Notes under the pieces: model-generated | The model's input: the letters and a program-made list of their open reading frames with translations, nothing else | Database searches by the model: none | Told to the model about the DNA's origin: nothing | Translations under genes and position numbers: made by a program | Assembly: GCA_900767675.1 (NCBI GenBank) | Contig: CAAFZX010000025.1 | Location: 1 to 46,934, forward strand | Source of the DNA: an uncultured Collinsella sp. | GTDB lineage: Bacteria > Actinomycetota > Coriobacteriia > Coriobacteriales > Coriobacteriaceae | Direction: 5' to 3' | Length of the DNA stretch: 46,934 bases | Part shown: positions 40,164-46,934 of the stretch, piece after piece | Position numbering within the stretch: the first letter of the stretch is position 1 | Layout: every line of letters begins with the position of its first letter

Positions 40164-41171
40164 CTAGTCGGTGAGTCCGTAGAACTCTTGAGAGGGGACG
40201 CGATCGGTAAGGATCTCGAGCGCCCTATCCAAAGTAACACCGTTGTAGAGCGTTTGCTCCACGGCAAAGGTGAGCGGAATGTCTACGCCCAGTGAACGGG
40301 CGAGCTCGCTTACGCTGCGGGCGGCGACGGCGCCCTCCACCACCATATGCGTGCGCGTCTGGTACTCGTCGAGCGAAACGCCGTGGGCAAACTCGTAGCC
40401 AAAGGTGCGGTTGCGCGAATGCTCGGAGGTGCAGGTAGCGACAAGGTCGCCCATGCCGGCAAGCCCCATGCAGGTCATAGCTTGACCGCCGCGGGCGTGT
40501 ACCAGGCGGCTGATCTCGGCCAGGCCGCGCGTCATGATGAGAGCGAGTGTGTTATCGCCCGCACCTGAGCCGGCGGAGATGCCGCACACGATGGCGATGA
40601 CGTTTTTCATGGCGCCGCAGACCTCGACGCCAGTCATGTCCTGCGACAGGTAGATGCGGAAGGCCGTGGAAAGCAGCAGCTCCTTAAAGGTCTCCCCCAC
40701 CTGCTGGTCCTCGCTGGCGATGACGGCGGCAGAAAGCCCGCAGCGGCAGATTTCCTCGGCATGGTTGGGGCCCGAAAGCGCCGCCACGCGCGCCTCGTTG
40801 CCGATCTCGCTGGCGATGACCTCGCTCATGAGCAGGCCGGACTCGGGCTCGATGCCCTTGGTGAGGCACAGAACCGGCGTCTCGTCCGCGATGAACGGCG
40901 CCGACTGATGGCACACGTCGCGCAAGTGCGTGGAGGGCACGGCAAAGATGATGGCGTTGGCGCCGTCGAGCGCACTGGCCAAGTCCGTCGTGGCGACAAC
41001 GTTTACCGGCAGCTCGTAGTCCACCAGATACCGGGGGTTGTGATGCTCGCCGTTAATGCCGGCGGCCGTCTGCTCGCTATGGGCCCACATGGTCACGCGC
41101 TCGGCTCGCGCGGCGGCAAGGCCGGCGACGGCAGTTCCCCAGGAGCCGGAGCCAATCAGCGCAACATTCAT
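40164..41171 (-). CDS. gpsA: Glycerol-3-phosphate dehydrogenase [NAD(P)+]
   Basis: 335 residues. NAD(P) site IGSGSWGTAVAG at residues 6-17, FAVPSTHLRDV, LCLTKGIEPESG, the catalytic region CGAMKNVIAIVCGISAGSGAGDN (read in family spacing), and the C-terminal block with MGLAGMGDLVATC. It reduces dihydroxyacetone phosphate to sn-glycerol-3-phosphate, the backbone for PlsY and PgsA. plsY lies 9 nt upstream in the same transcript, so supply and first use of G3P are co-expressed. Confidence 0.97.
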   Translation of the reverse strand: MNVALIGSGSWGTAVAGLAAARAERVTMWAHSEQTAAGINGEHHNPRYLVDYELPVNVVATTDLASALDGANAIIFAVPSTHLRDVCHQSAPFIADETPVLCLTKGIEPESGLLMSEVIASEIGNEARVAALSGPNHAEEICRCGLSAAVIASEDQQVGETFKELLLSTAFRIYLSQDMTGVEVCGAMKNVIAIVCGISAGSGAGDNTLALIMTRGLAEISRLVHARGGQAMTCMGLAGMGDLVATCTSEHSRNRTFGYEFAHGVSLDEYQTRTHMVVEGAVAARSVSELARSLGVDIPLTFAVEQTLYNGVTLDRALEILTDRVPSQEFYGLTD

Positions 41172-41180
41172 GACTTTCTC

Positions 41181-41864
41181 CTACTTATCGTCGGGTTCGG
41201 TGACGCGCTTGGAAAACGAGAGCTTGGACTCCTTACCGGCCATGAGCTTCTTGATATTCGAGCGATGGGCCCACACCACGGTGATGCCGATCATCGCCAT
41301 GCAAAACTTGAGGCCCAAGCTGCTGTACGGAAAGACCGCGCAGGCGGCGATGGGAAGACCGATAGCCGCGGCAAGCGAGCCTACCGACACGTACTTGGTG
41401 ATGGCAACGGCAACGATAAACATGCCCAGCAGCGACAGGCCAATGGGCCAGTACCAGGCAAGAATCACGCCTAGGCCCACGGCGATACCCTTACCGCCGT
41501 GGAAGTTAAGGTAGGGCGAGAAGATGTGGCCCCACACGGCAGCCAGGCAAATGACGCCGAGCATCCAGTCGCCGGCGGCACCGGGAGCCATGATGCTCAC
41601 AGGGAAGCCAAAGCCCACGCTCGCGATGAGCGGACGGGCGATAAGGACGCAGATGGCGCCCTTCAGGCAGTCGAGCAGCAGCGTGAGCGCGGCCACCTTG
41701 GGGCCGGCCACGCGCAGGGCGTTGGTGGTGCCGATGTTGCCGGAACCCGCCTTGCGAATGTCGGTGTGGTTGAACACGCGGCCCAGGATCAGGCCAAACG
41801 GAATCGCTCCGATAAAGAACGAGACCACGGCGCAGATGGCGGTCAGCAGAATCGGATTAAGCAT
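41181..41864 (-). CDS. plsY: Acyl-phosphate:glycerol-3-phosphate acyltransferase PlsY
   Basis: 227-residue membrane protein with the three PlsY loops: IPFGLILGRVFNHTDIRKAGSGNIGTTNALR (loop 1, in two halves), LNFHGGKGIAVGLG (loop 2) and the C-terminal AHRSNIKKLMAGKESKL (loop 3). It acylates glycerol-3-phosphate from acyl-phosphate; no plsX is in the window. Its first 8 bases overlap the end of der. Confidence 0.96.
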   Translation of the reverse strand: MLNPILLTAICAVVSFFIGAIPFGLILGRVFNHTDIRKAGSGNIGTTNALRVAGPKVAALTLLLDCLKGAICVLIARPLIASVGFGFPVSIMAPGAAGDWMLGVICLAAVWGHIFSPYLNFHGGKGIAVGLGVILAWYWPIGLSLLGMFIVAVAITKYVSVGSLAAAIGLPIAACAVFPYSSLGLKFCMAMIGITVVWAHRSNIKKLMAGKESKLSFSKRVTEPDDK

Positions 41865-43191
41865 CCTTTTGCTCCTTCTTCCTAAAGAAGAGTCGAATTG
41901 GCGTACCGGCGAAATCGAAGGTCGAGCGCATGCGGTTCTCCACGTAACGCTGGTACGTGTCGTTGACCAGGTCGCTGTGGTTGACGAAGAACGTGAACGT
42001 CGGCGGGTTGACGCCCGTCTGGGTCACGTAGTGCATGCGCAGGCGGCGCTTGCCATCTACCACGGTGTGACCGAACTCGCGCAGGTCGGTGAGGAACGTG
42101 TTGAGGCGCGAGGTGGAGATCTTTTGCGAGCGCGTCTTTTCGGCCGCGTCGACCATCGCCCAGATCTTCTCGACGCTGCGGCCGGTCAGAGCCGAGATGC
42201 GCAGGTACTGGGCCCAGGGAGCCATGACGCCCAGACGGCGGTCGACGGTCTCCATGCATGCCGCGCGCTTGCGGTCGTCGTCGAGCAGGTCCCACTTGTT
42301 GAGCAGCACCACGATGGCGCAGCCGCGCTCGATGGCAAGACCCATGACCTTCTGGTCCTGCTCGGTGACGCCCACGGAGGCATCGACGACGAGCAGCGCC
42401 ACGTCGGCGCGGTCGATGGCACGCAGGCCGCGGACCATCGAGTAGTACTCGATGTTCTCGTATACGGTGCTCTTCTTGCGAATGCCCGCGGTGTCGACCA
42501 TGCGGTAGTGCTTGCCGTCGCGCTCGACGACGGTATCGATGGCATCGCGCGTGGTGCCGGCAATGTTGGACACGATGGAGCGGTCGGCACCCAGGATGCG
42601 GTTGAACAGCGACGACTTACCGGCGTTGGGGCGGCCGATGATGGCGACGTTCAGCGCGTCGGGGAACTCGTCGGCGACCTCGTCCTCCTCCTCGGGGAGC
42701 AGGGCCACGATATCGTCGAGCAGGTCGCCCGTGCCATGGCCGTGCAGGGCCGAGAGCGGCGTGGGCTCACCGATGCCGAGCGAATAGAACTCCCAGATGT
42801 TGTCGTTCTCGCGATCGGGATTGTCGAGCTTGTTCACCAGCAGAAAAACCGGCTTGTCGGAGCGCTTGAGCATGCGGGCGACCGACTCGTCCTCCTCGGT
42901 GACGCCGGTGCGGCCGTCGACCACAAACAGGATGACGGCGGCTTCCTCGGCGGCGGCGAGGGCCTGGTCGCGGATGGATGTCGCAAAGACGTCATCGCTC
43001 TTGAGCGGCTCGATGCCGCCCGTGTCGACGATGGTGAACTCGCGGCCGTTCCAATCGGCCGTGTGGTATGAGCGGTCGCGCGTGACGCCGCGGGACTCGT
43101 GGACGATGGCGTCCGAGGTCTGGGCCAGGCGGTTGACGAGCGTGGACTTGCCCACGTTGGGGCGTCCGACGACGGCGACGATAGGTTTCAT
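41857..43191 (-). CDS. der: Ribosome biogenesis GTPase Der (EngA)
   Basis: 444 residues with two tandem G domains: GRPNVGKSTLVNRL (about 7-20), DTGGI, NKLD and then GRPNAGKSSLFNRI (about 185), DTAGIRKKS, NKWD, followed by a KH-like C-terminal domain ending PIRLFFRKKE. The double GTPase acts in 50S subunit assembly. The der-plsY-gpsA order is common in Gram-positive bacteria. The stop overlaps plsY. Confidence 0.97.
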   Translation of the reverse strand: MKPIVAVVGRPNVGKSTLVNRLAQTSDAIVHESRGVTRDRSYHTADWNGREFTIVDTGGIEPLKSDDVFATSIRDQALAAAEEAAVILFVVDGRTGVTEEDESVARMLKRSDKPVFLLVNKLDNPDRENDNIWEFYSLGIGEPTPLSALHGHGTGDLLDDIVALLPEEEDEVADEFPDALNVAIIGRPNAGKSSLFNRILGADRSIVSNIAGTTRDAIDTVVERDGKHYRMVDTAGIRKKSTVYENIEYYSMVRGLRAIDRADVALLVVDASVGVTEQDQKVMGLAIERGCAIVVLLNKWDLLDDDRKRAACMETVDRRLGVMAPWAQYLRISALTGRSVEKIWAMVDAAEKTRSQKISTSRLNTFLTDLREFGHTVVDGKRRLRMHYVTQTGVNPPTFTFFVNHSDLVNDTYQRYVENRMRSTFDFAGTPIRLFFRKKEQKDA

Positions 43192-43201
43192 CTGCTCTCC
43201 T

Positions 43202-44644
43202 TTAATGGGTAGGGTCAGCGGGAATAGTTGAATTGGCGGGCGTTATGCCAAGGATGTGCTCCAGGGTATCGAGCAGCTCATGCGGCATGGTCGACACCAC
43301 ATGAACCTCGGCGCCGCGACCGGCAAGCCTTACGAGTAAATCGTCACGATGATACTCGTCAAGCGTCATGCCGTCAGCGTTGAACATGAGCTTAGGCACA
43401 AAGAGCATAACCCCCGACAGGTCCTGCGGCAGCTGCTCCAGGATGTCGCTCGCGACGATGAGGCCGGTCACGTCCACGTTGCCGCCAAAGTAGCGGTTTA
43501 TGATGGCTGTGACGGTGCCGGCGAGGCCGTGCGGCGATTCCACAAAGCGCGCGACCGTATCGCGTGCGCTGGCGCCCGAGAGGCACAGCAAGCGCTGACC
43601 ACGGGCGGCGATTGCCTCGCGAACGCGGGCAAGGCGCTCGGCGTCGGCGGCAAGGACACCGTCTGTCTCGTCCAGATAGGAGCGAATCATGCCGATACCG
43701 TCGTAGTACTGCGGGTAGCCGTCGTAAAAGTCCGCCTCGGGCGGCTCGATACCGGCGTCCAGATAAAACTCGTCGCTCATCTGGAAGGTGTGGCGGCCAA
43801 AGCGCTCGAAGGCACGGTCCTGGAAGGGCCGGATCATGGCAATGGTTTCGCGCGCCAGTTCGGGCTTATCGCTGTAGGACCAGCTAAAGCGGTTTTGGTG
43901 CTTGGTAAAACCGAGCGGCACAATGCCCAGGCTGGTGATCTGCTCATGTTCCTCGCAGTAGCGCAGGGTCTTTTCCAGCTCCTCACCGTCGTTCATGCCG
44001 GGGCACAGCACGATCTGCGCGTGGATTTCGATGCCGGCCGCCATGATGGCCTCGAGCACGTCCATGCCTCGCTGGGCGTTGCGGCCCATCATACGACGGC
44101 GGACATCGGGACTCACGGCGTGGACCGACACGTTCATCGGGCTCATGTTGCGATCGATGACGTTTTGCACGTCCTCGTCGGAAAGGTTCGTGAGCGTGAC
44201 GAAGTTGCCCTGTAAAAAGCTCAGGCGGTAGTCGTCGTCGCGGATATAGAGCGTGGAGCGACCGCCCTTAGGCAGCATGGTCATAAAGCAGAACACGCAG
44301 GCGTTGACGCAGGTACGCATGCCGTCAAAGATGGGGCCATCGAACTCAAGGCCCCAATCCTCACCCGGGAAGCGGTCGAGCTCGACGGGGGTGACGGTGC
44401 CGTCGCGCGGGTCGAAAACCTCCAACTCGACGGTGTCGTCGTCTGCCTCCCAGAGCCACACGATCATGTCGGTGAGTCGCTCGCCATTGACCGTGAGCAC
44501 GCGCATGCCCGGCTCGATACCCACATCCCATGCGGGCGACTCGGGACGCACGTTCTTAACGAGCGCGCCTTCACCCGGCTCGGGGTCGCGGCTGCGCCCG
44601 TAATCGGCCACCTCGGCGGCGTATGCGGGTACGGTCTGGTCCAT
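43202..44644 (-). CDS. DUF512 radical SAM-like protein with PDZ-like N-terminus
   Basis: 480 residues. An N-terminal PDZ-like domain (about 18-85, VKNVRPESPAWDVGIEPGMRVLTVNGERL) is followed by a radical SAM-like barrel with cysteines spaced CxxxCxxC in CVNACVFCF and the phrase MNVSVHAVSPDVRRRMM, then the C-terminal DUF512 domain. The family is widespread beside der in Gram-positive bacteria and cyanobacteria, and its reaction is unknown. The frame opens at 44749 inside ispH, but the ATG at 44644 begins on the family start. Ribosome binding site weak, so coupling to ispH 2 nt upstream is likely. Confidence 0.88.
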   Translation of the reverse strand: MDQTVPAYAAEVADYGRSRDPEPGEGALVKNVRPESPAWDVGIEPGMRVLTVNGERLTDMIVWLWEADDDTVELEVFDPRDGTVTPVELDRFPGEDWGLEFDGPIFDGMRTCVNACVFCFMTMLPKGGRSTLYIRDDDYRLSFLQGNFVTLTNLSDEDVQNVIDRNMSPMNVSVHAVSPDVRRRMMGRNAQRGMDVLEAIMAAGIEIHAQIVLCPGMNDGEELEKTLRYCEEHEQITSLGIVPLGFTKHQNRFSWSYSDKPELARETIAMIRPFQDRAFERFGRHTFQMSDEFYLDAGIEPPEADFYDGYPQYYDGIGMIRSYLDETDGVLAADAERLARVREAIAARGQRLLCLSGASARDTVARFVESPHGLAGTVTAIINRYFGGNVDVTGLIVASDILEQLPQDLSGVMLFVPKLMFNADGMTLDEYHRDDLLVRLAGRGAEVHVVSTMPHELLDTLEHILGITPANSTIPADPTH

Positions 44645-44646
44645 GG

Positions 44647-45531
44647 TTAGCGGCAAAGCTCCTTGATGCGCGCAACGGCGCGTTCGATGTGTTCTTGCGG
44701 GGTGGAGGCTCCGGCGGTGATGCCGATGTGGCGCGCGTCGGCGAACCACGCGGCCTCAAGCTCTGAAGCTTCCTCGATGTGATGTGTGTGCTCGCAGGCA
44801 TCGGCACAAATCTGCGCCAGGCGGCGCGTGTTGCCCGAATTTTTGCCGCCCACGACGACCATGCAATCACAGCGGTTGGCAAGGGTTGCGGCTGCCTGCT
44901 GGCGCTCGCTCGTGGCGGCGCAGATGGTGTTGATCACACGCAGCTCCTGTACGCGCGGGGTGATGGAGGCCACAACCTCGGCCAGGTTCTGCGCGGTCTG
45001 GGTGGTCTGCACAACCAGGCCCACCTTGCCCTTGAGCGGCAGCGCGTCCGCATCGGCGGCACAGCTTACGACCTGCGCGTTATCGCCGGCGTGGCCCAGA
45101 ATGCCCTCGACCTCGGGGTGGCCCGGCTCGCCCACGACGATTACGCGGTAGCCCTCGCGCACCAGGCGCTCAGCCGCCACGTGGACCTTCTTCACGTAGG
45201 GGCAAGTGGCGTCGACCACGTCGAGGCCACGCTCGCGTGCGGCATCGACCACCTGCGGCACCACGCCGTGGGCGCGGATGATCACGGTGCCCGACGTGGC
45301 GTCGTCCAAGGTGTCGGCCAGGCCAACGCCTGCCTCGGCAAGCTCGCGCACCACGATGGGGTTATGGATGAGCGGACCCAGGGTGTGGACCTGAGCGTTC
45401 TCCCCCGCCTGCGGCGCGGCGTCCAGTGCCATGTCGAGCGCGCGCTGTACGCCGTAGCAGGTGCCCGCGTGGGCAGCGATCTCGATGGTGGGGGCGTCTG
45501 CCTTGCTGGGCACAGCCTCGGCAGTGTTCAT
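44647..45531 (-). CDS. ispH: 4-hydroxy-3-methylbut-2-enyl diphosphate reductase
   Basis: 294 residues from ATG at 45531 (GAGG 5 nt upstream); ATG at 45546 is an in-frame alternative. The three [4Fe-4S]-binding cysteines are in AAHAGTCYGVQRA, VDATCPYVKKV and INTICAATSERQ; LGPLIHNPIVV, RAHG and TAGASTP are other active-site blocks. It is the last step of the MEP pathway, making IPP and DMAPP. IPP feeds undecaprenyl lipids, and DMAPP is the substrate of MiaA in this window. It starts about 18 nt after plsC. Confidence 0.96.
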   Translation of the reverse strand: MNTAEAVPSKADAPTIEIAAHAGTCYGVQRALDMALDAAPQAGENAQVHTLGPLIHNPIVVRELAEAGVGLADTLDDATSGTVIIRAHGVVPQVVDAARERGLDVVDATCPYVKKVHVAAERLVREGYRVIVVGEPGHPEVEGILGHAGDNAQVVSCAADADALPLKGKVGLVVQTTQTAQNLAEVVASITPRVQELRVINTICAATSERQQAAATLANRCDCMVVVGGKNSGNTRRLAQICADACEHTHHIEEASELEAAWFADARHIGITAGASTPQEHIERAVARIKELCR

Positions 45532-45548
45532 GAATTCCTCAACCATGG

Positions 45549-46277
45549 CTAGAACCTACCCGGGTGCTCGGCGCACAGGTCATCGCGCATGGCGTAGACG
45601 CGGCTCATGGCCTCGGACTCAAACCATGCCAGGCGCTCCTTACGCTTAAGCTCGGCCGGTGCATCGGATAGCGAGACGGCCTTGCCGGCGCGGATCCAAC
45701 ACTTTTTGGGACGCATGAGCTTTTTGCCTTTAGGCGTGATATCGGACCAGCCACAAATGGCGAGGGGGTTGACGGGCGCCTTGCCCATCTGGGCAATAAG
45801 CGCAAAGCCGCCGTGGACCTCGGGCTTGATCTCGCGTGAGCGGATACGCGTGCCCTCGGGGAAGATCAGGACGTCCTCGCCGCGCTGCAGCGCATGCTGG
45901 GCAGCGCGCAGGCACTTCATATCGGCGGTGCCGCGCTCGACGGGAATACCGCCCACGCGGCTAAAGGCCCAGCGCACGATCTTCGTCTTGGCAAACTCGG
46001 ACTTAAAGATGGGGCGAATGCGGCGGCCGCCAAAGAACAGCGCCGTCTCCACGGCCAAGAGTTCGGCCATCGAGGTGTGGTTGCAGATGACTACGCTGCC
46101 GCGGCCTTCCTGGCGCTCAAACAGCAGGTCGGCGTCTTCGACCTTCCAGCGCCACATGAGCTTGGAGAAGACCCACAGGATGCCCATGACTACCGCGACA
46201 GTGCCGCGGATGAGCGCCGGGAACTCGGCGTAGGGGGCGTTGTAGTAATCCTCGGGCGTCTGCTTAAACAGGCGCAT
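45549..46277 (-). CDS. plsC: 1-acyl-sn-glycerol-3-phosphate acyltransferase (PlsC-like)
   Basis: 242 residues. A hydrophobic N-terminal segment (about 22-40) precedes the acyltransferase domain with block I NHTSMAE (His67), block II FKSEFAKTKIVRWAF, block III FPEGTRIRS (139-147) and block IV PVNPLAI. It should make phosphatidic acid from lysophosphatidic acid at the membrane. Block I is normally HX4D; here the acidic residue is Glu72. GGAGG spanning the cmk stop serves as ribosome binding site. With plsY and gpsA downstream, three steps of phosphatidate synthesis are in one run. Confidence 0.9.
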   Translation of the reverse strand: MRLFKQTPEDYYNAPYAEFPALIRGTVAVVMGILWVFSKLMWRWKVEDADLLFERQEGRGSVVICNHTSMAELLAVETALFFGGRRIRPIFKSEFAKTKIVRWAFSRVGGIPVERGTADMKCLRAAQHALQRGEDVLIFPEGTRIRSREIKPEVHGGFALIAQMGKAPVNPLAICGWSDITPKGKKLMRPKKCWIRAGKAVSLSDAPAELKRKERLAWFESEAMSRVYAMRDDLCAEHPGRF

Positions 46278-46280
46278 GGG

Positions 46281-46934
46281 CTACCTCCTTTGGTTGATGA
46301 GGTCCTCGATTATCGAGACGACCTCATCGATGGTGTGAGCGGTGGAGTCGACGTGCAGGGCGTCCTCGGCGGGCACGAGCGGCGCGACCTCGCGGCTGCT
46401 GTCGAGCTTATCGCGCTGCTTGAGGGCGTCGAGGGTCTTATCGACCTCGGCCTCGAGCTGCTCGGCAGTAAGCGGCTGAGCGTCGTTTTGGTGGCGCTGC
46501 AGCACGCGGCGACGGGCGCGCTCGCGCGGGTCGGCGGTCAGGAATACCTTGACCTGCGCGTTGGGGAACACGACGGTGCCGATATCGCGACCCTCGGCGA
46601 CGATATCGCGATCCTCGGCGGCGCGGCGCTGATGGATGAGCATGGCGGCGCGTACGCCCGGGTAGGCCGAGACCTTGGAGACATTGGCGTCCACCTGCGG
46701 GGTGCGGATGGTAGCCGAGGCATCCTGGCCGTCGATGGTCAGGCGCGTGTCCTCGCCTGTGCCGTTGGTAAAGCGAATATCGATCTGCTCGGCGAGGGCG
46801 TCGATGGCCGCCTCGTCGTCCAGGTCGATGCCGCGGTCGAGTGCGGCGAAGGTGACGGCGCGATACATGGCGCCCGTGTCGAGCTTGTTAAAGCCCAGCT
46901 GGCGGGCGATCTCCTTGGCGATGGTGGACTTGCC
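46281..46934 (-). CDS. cmk: Cytidylate kinase, 5' end outside the window
   Basis: The partial frame has 217 codons from the window edge. It begins inside the P-loop (GKSTIAKEIARQLGF) and has KLDTGAMYRAVTFAAL, EGRDIGTVVFPNAQVKVFLTADPRERARRR, and DKLDSSREVAPLVPAEDALHVDST, all hallmark CMP kinase blocks. Only the first few residues are missing. It phosphorylates CMP/dCMP. Linkage of cmk to plsC and ispH is common in Gram-positive bacteria. An ATG at 46868 is internal (Met of GAMYRA). Confidence 0.96.
   Translation of the reverse strand, partial: GKSTIAKEIARQLGFNKLDTGAMYRAVTFAALDRGIDLDDEAAIDALAEQIDIRFTNGTGEDTRLTIDGQDASATIRTPQVDANVSKVSAYPGVRAAMLIHQRRAAEDRDIVAEGRDIGTVVFPNAQVKVFLTADPRERARRRVLQRHQNDAQPLTAEQLEAEVDKTLDALKQRDKLDSSREVAPLVPAEDALHVDSTAHTIDEVVSIIEDLINQRR

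Noticed and set aside
41524..43071. 515-codon plus-strand frame opposite plsY and der
   Set aside because: Antisense shadow; both minus-strand genes are unmistakable.
43202..44644. Selenocysteine in the DUF512 protein
   Set aside because: The frame has no internal TGA and carries ordinary cysteines in the cluster motif.

Overview
The window looks like chromosomal DNA of a gut member of the Coriobacteriia (Actinomycetota), most like Collinsella. The genus is an inference from gene content, G+C-rich codon use and gene order; no search was run. It is almost fully coding, holds about 40 protein genes and one tRNA, and carries no rRNA, CRISPR array, prophage or intact insertion sequence that I can see.

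Layout. 1-9400: a leader with a strong stem-loop, then a plus-strand run rnj-ftsK-RodZ-like-yajQ-rimO-pgsA-pncC (RNA decay, chromosome segregation, envelope shape, ribosome modification, phospholipid synthesis), ending in a hairpin. 9500-14760: recA with an SOS box inside its promoter, recX, then rny, an uncharacterised GHKL ATPase and spoVS. 14824-18421: miaB-miaA-hflX with overlapping starts, meeting head-on a minus-strand pair of lexA and a membrane acyltransferase. lexA diverges from a YneA-like LysM division inhibitor over three SOS-type boxes. nrdR and dut follow. 21311-21770 holds long inverted repeats that share a conserved core but have different self-complementary arms. 21771-25834: a diacylglycerol glycosyltransferase, trxB, a DUF1836 regulator and DegV. 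26013-29832 (minus): pgsA-like, GarA-like FHA, FtsR-like MerR, apt and a secreted NlpC/P60 hydrolase.

30229-34785 is a visibly more G+C-rich block: a lantibiotic-immunity-type ABC transporter (ATPase plus two permeases), a 40-residue peptide gene and a two-component system. It ends in a terminator and a gene-poor stretch next to tRNA-Pro(GGG). No lantibiotic biosynthesis gene is visible, so it looks like an acquired bacteriocin sensing and resistance island.

35549-46934 (minus) is a tightly packed 12-gene run cmk-plsC-ispH-DUF512-der-plsY-gpsA-rpe-cysteine desulfurase-nif3-zinc ribbon protein-coaBC. It joins phospholipid acyl transfer, isoprenoid and CoA synthesis, ribosome assembly and iron-sulfur supply. 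cmk is cut by the window edge.

The strongest candidates for something undescribed are the shared-core, variable-arm repeats at 21328-21748, the start-codon inverted repeat of nrdR, the DUF1836/DegV candidate operators, and the RNase Y-GHKL ATPase-SpoVS module.
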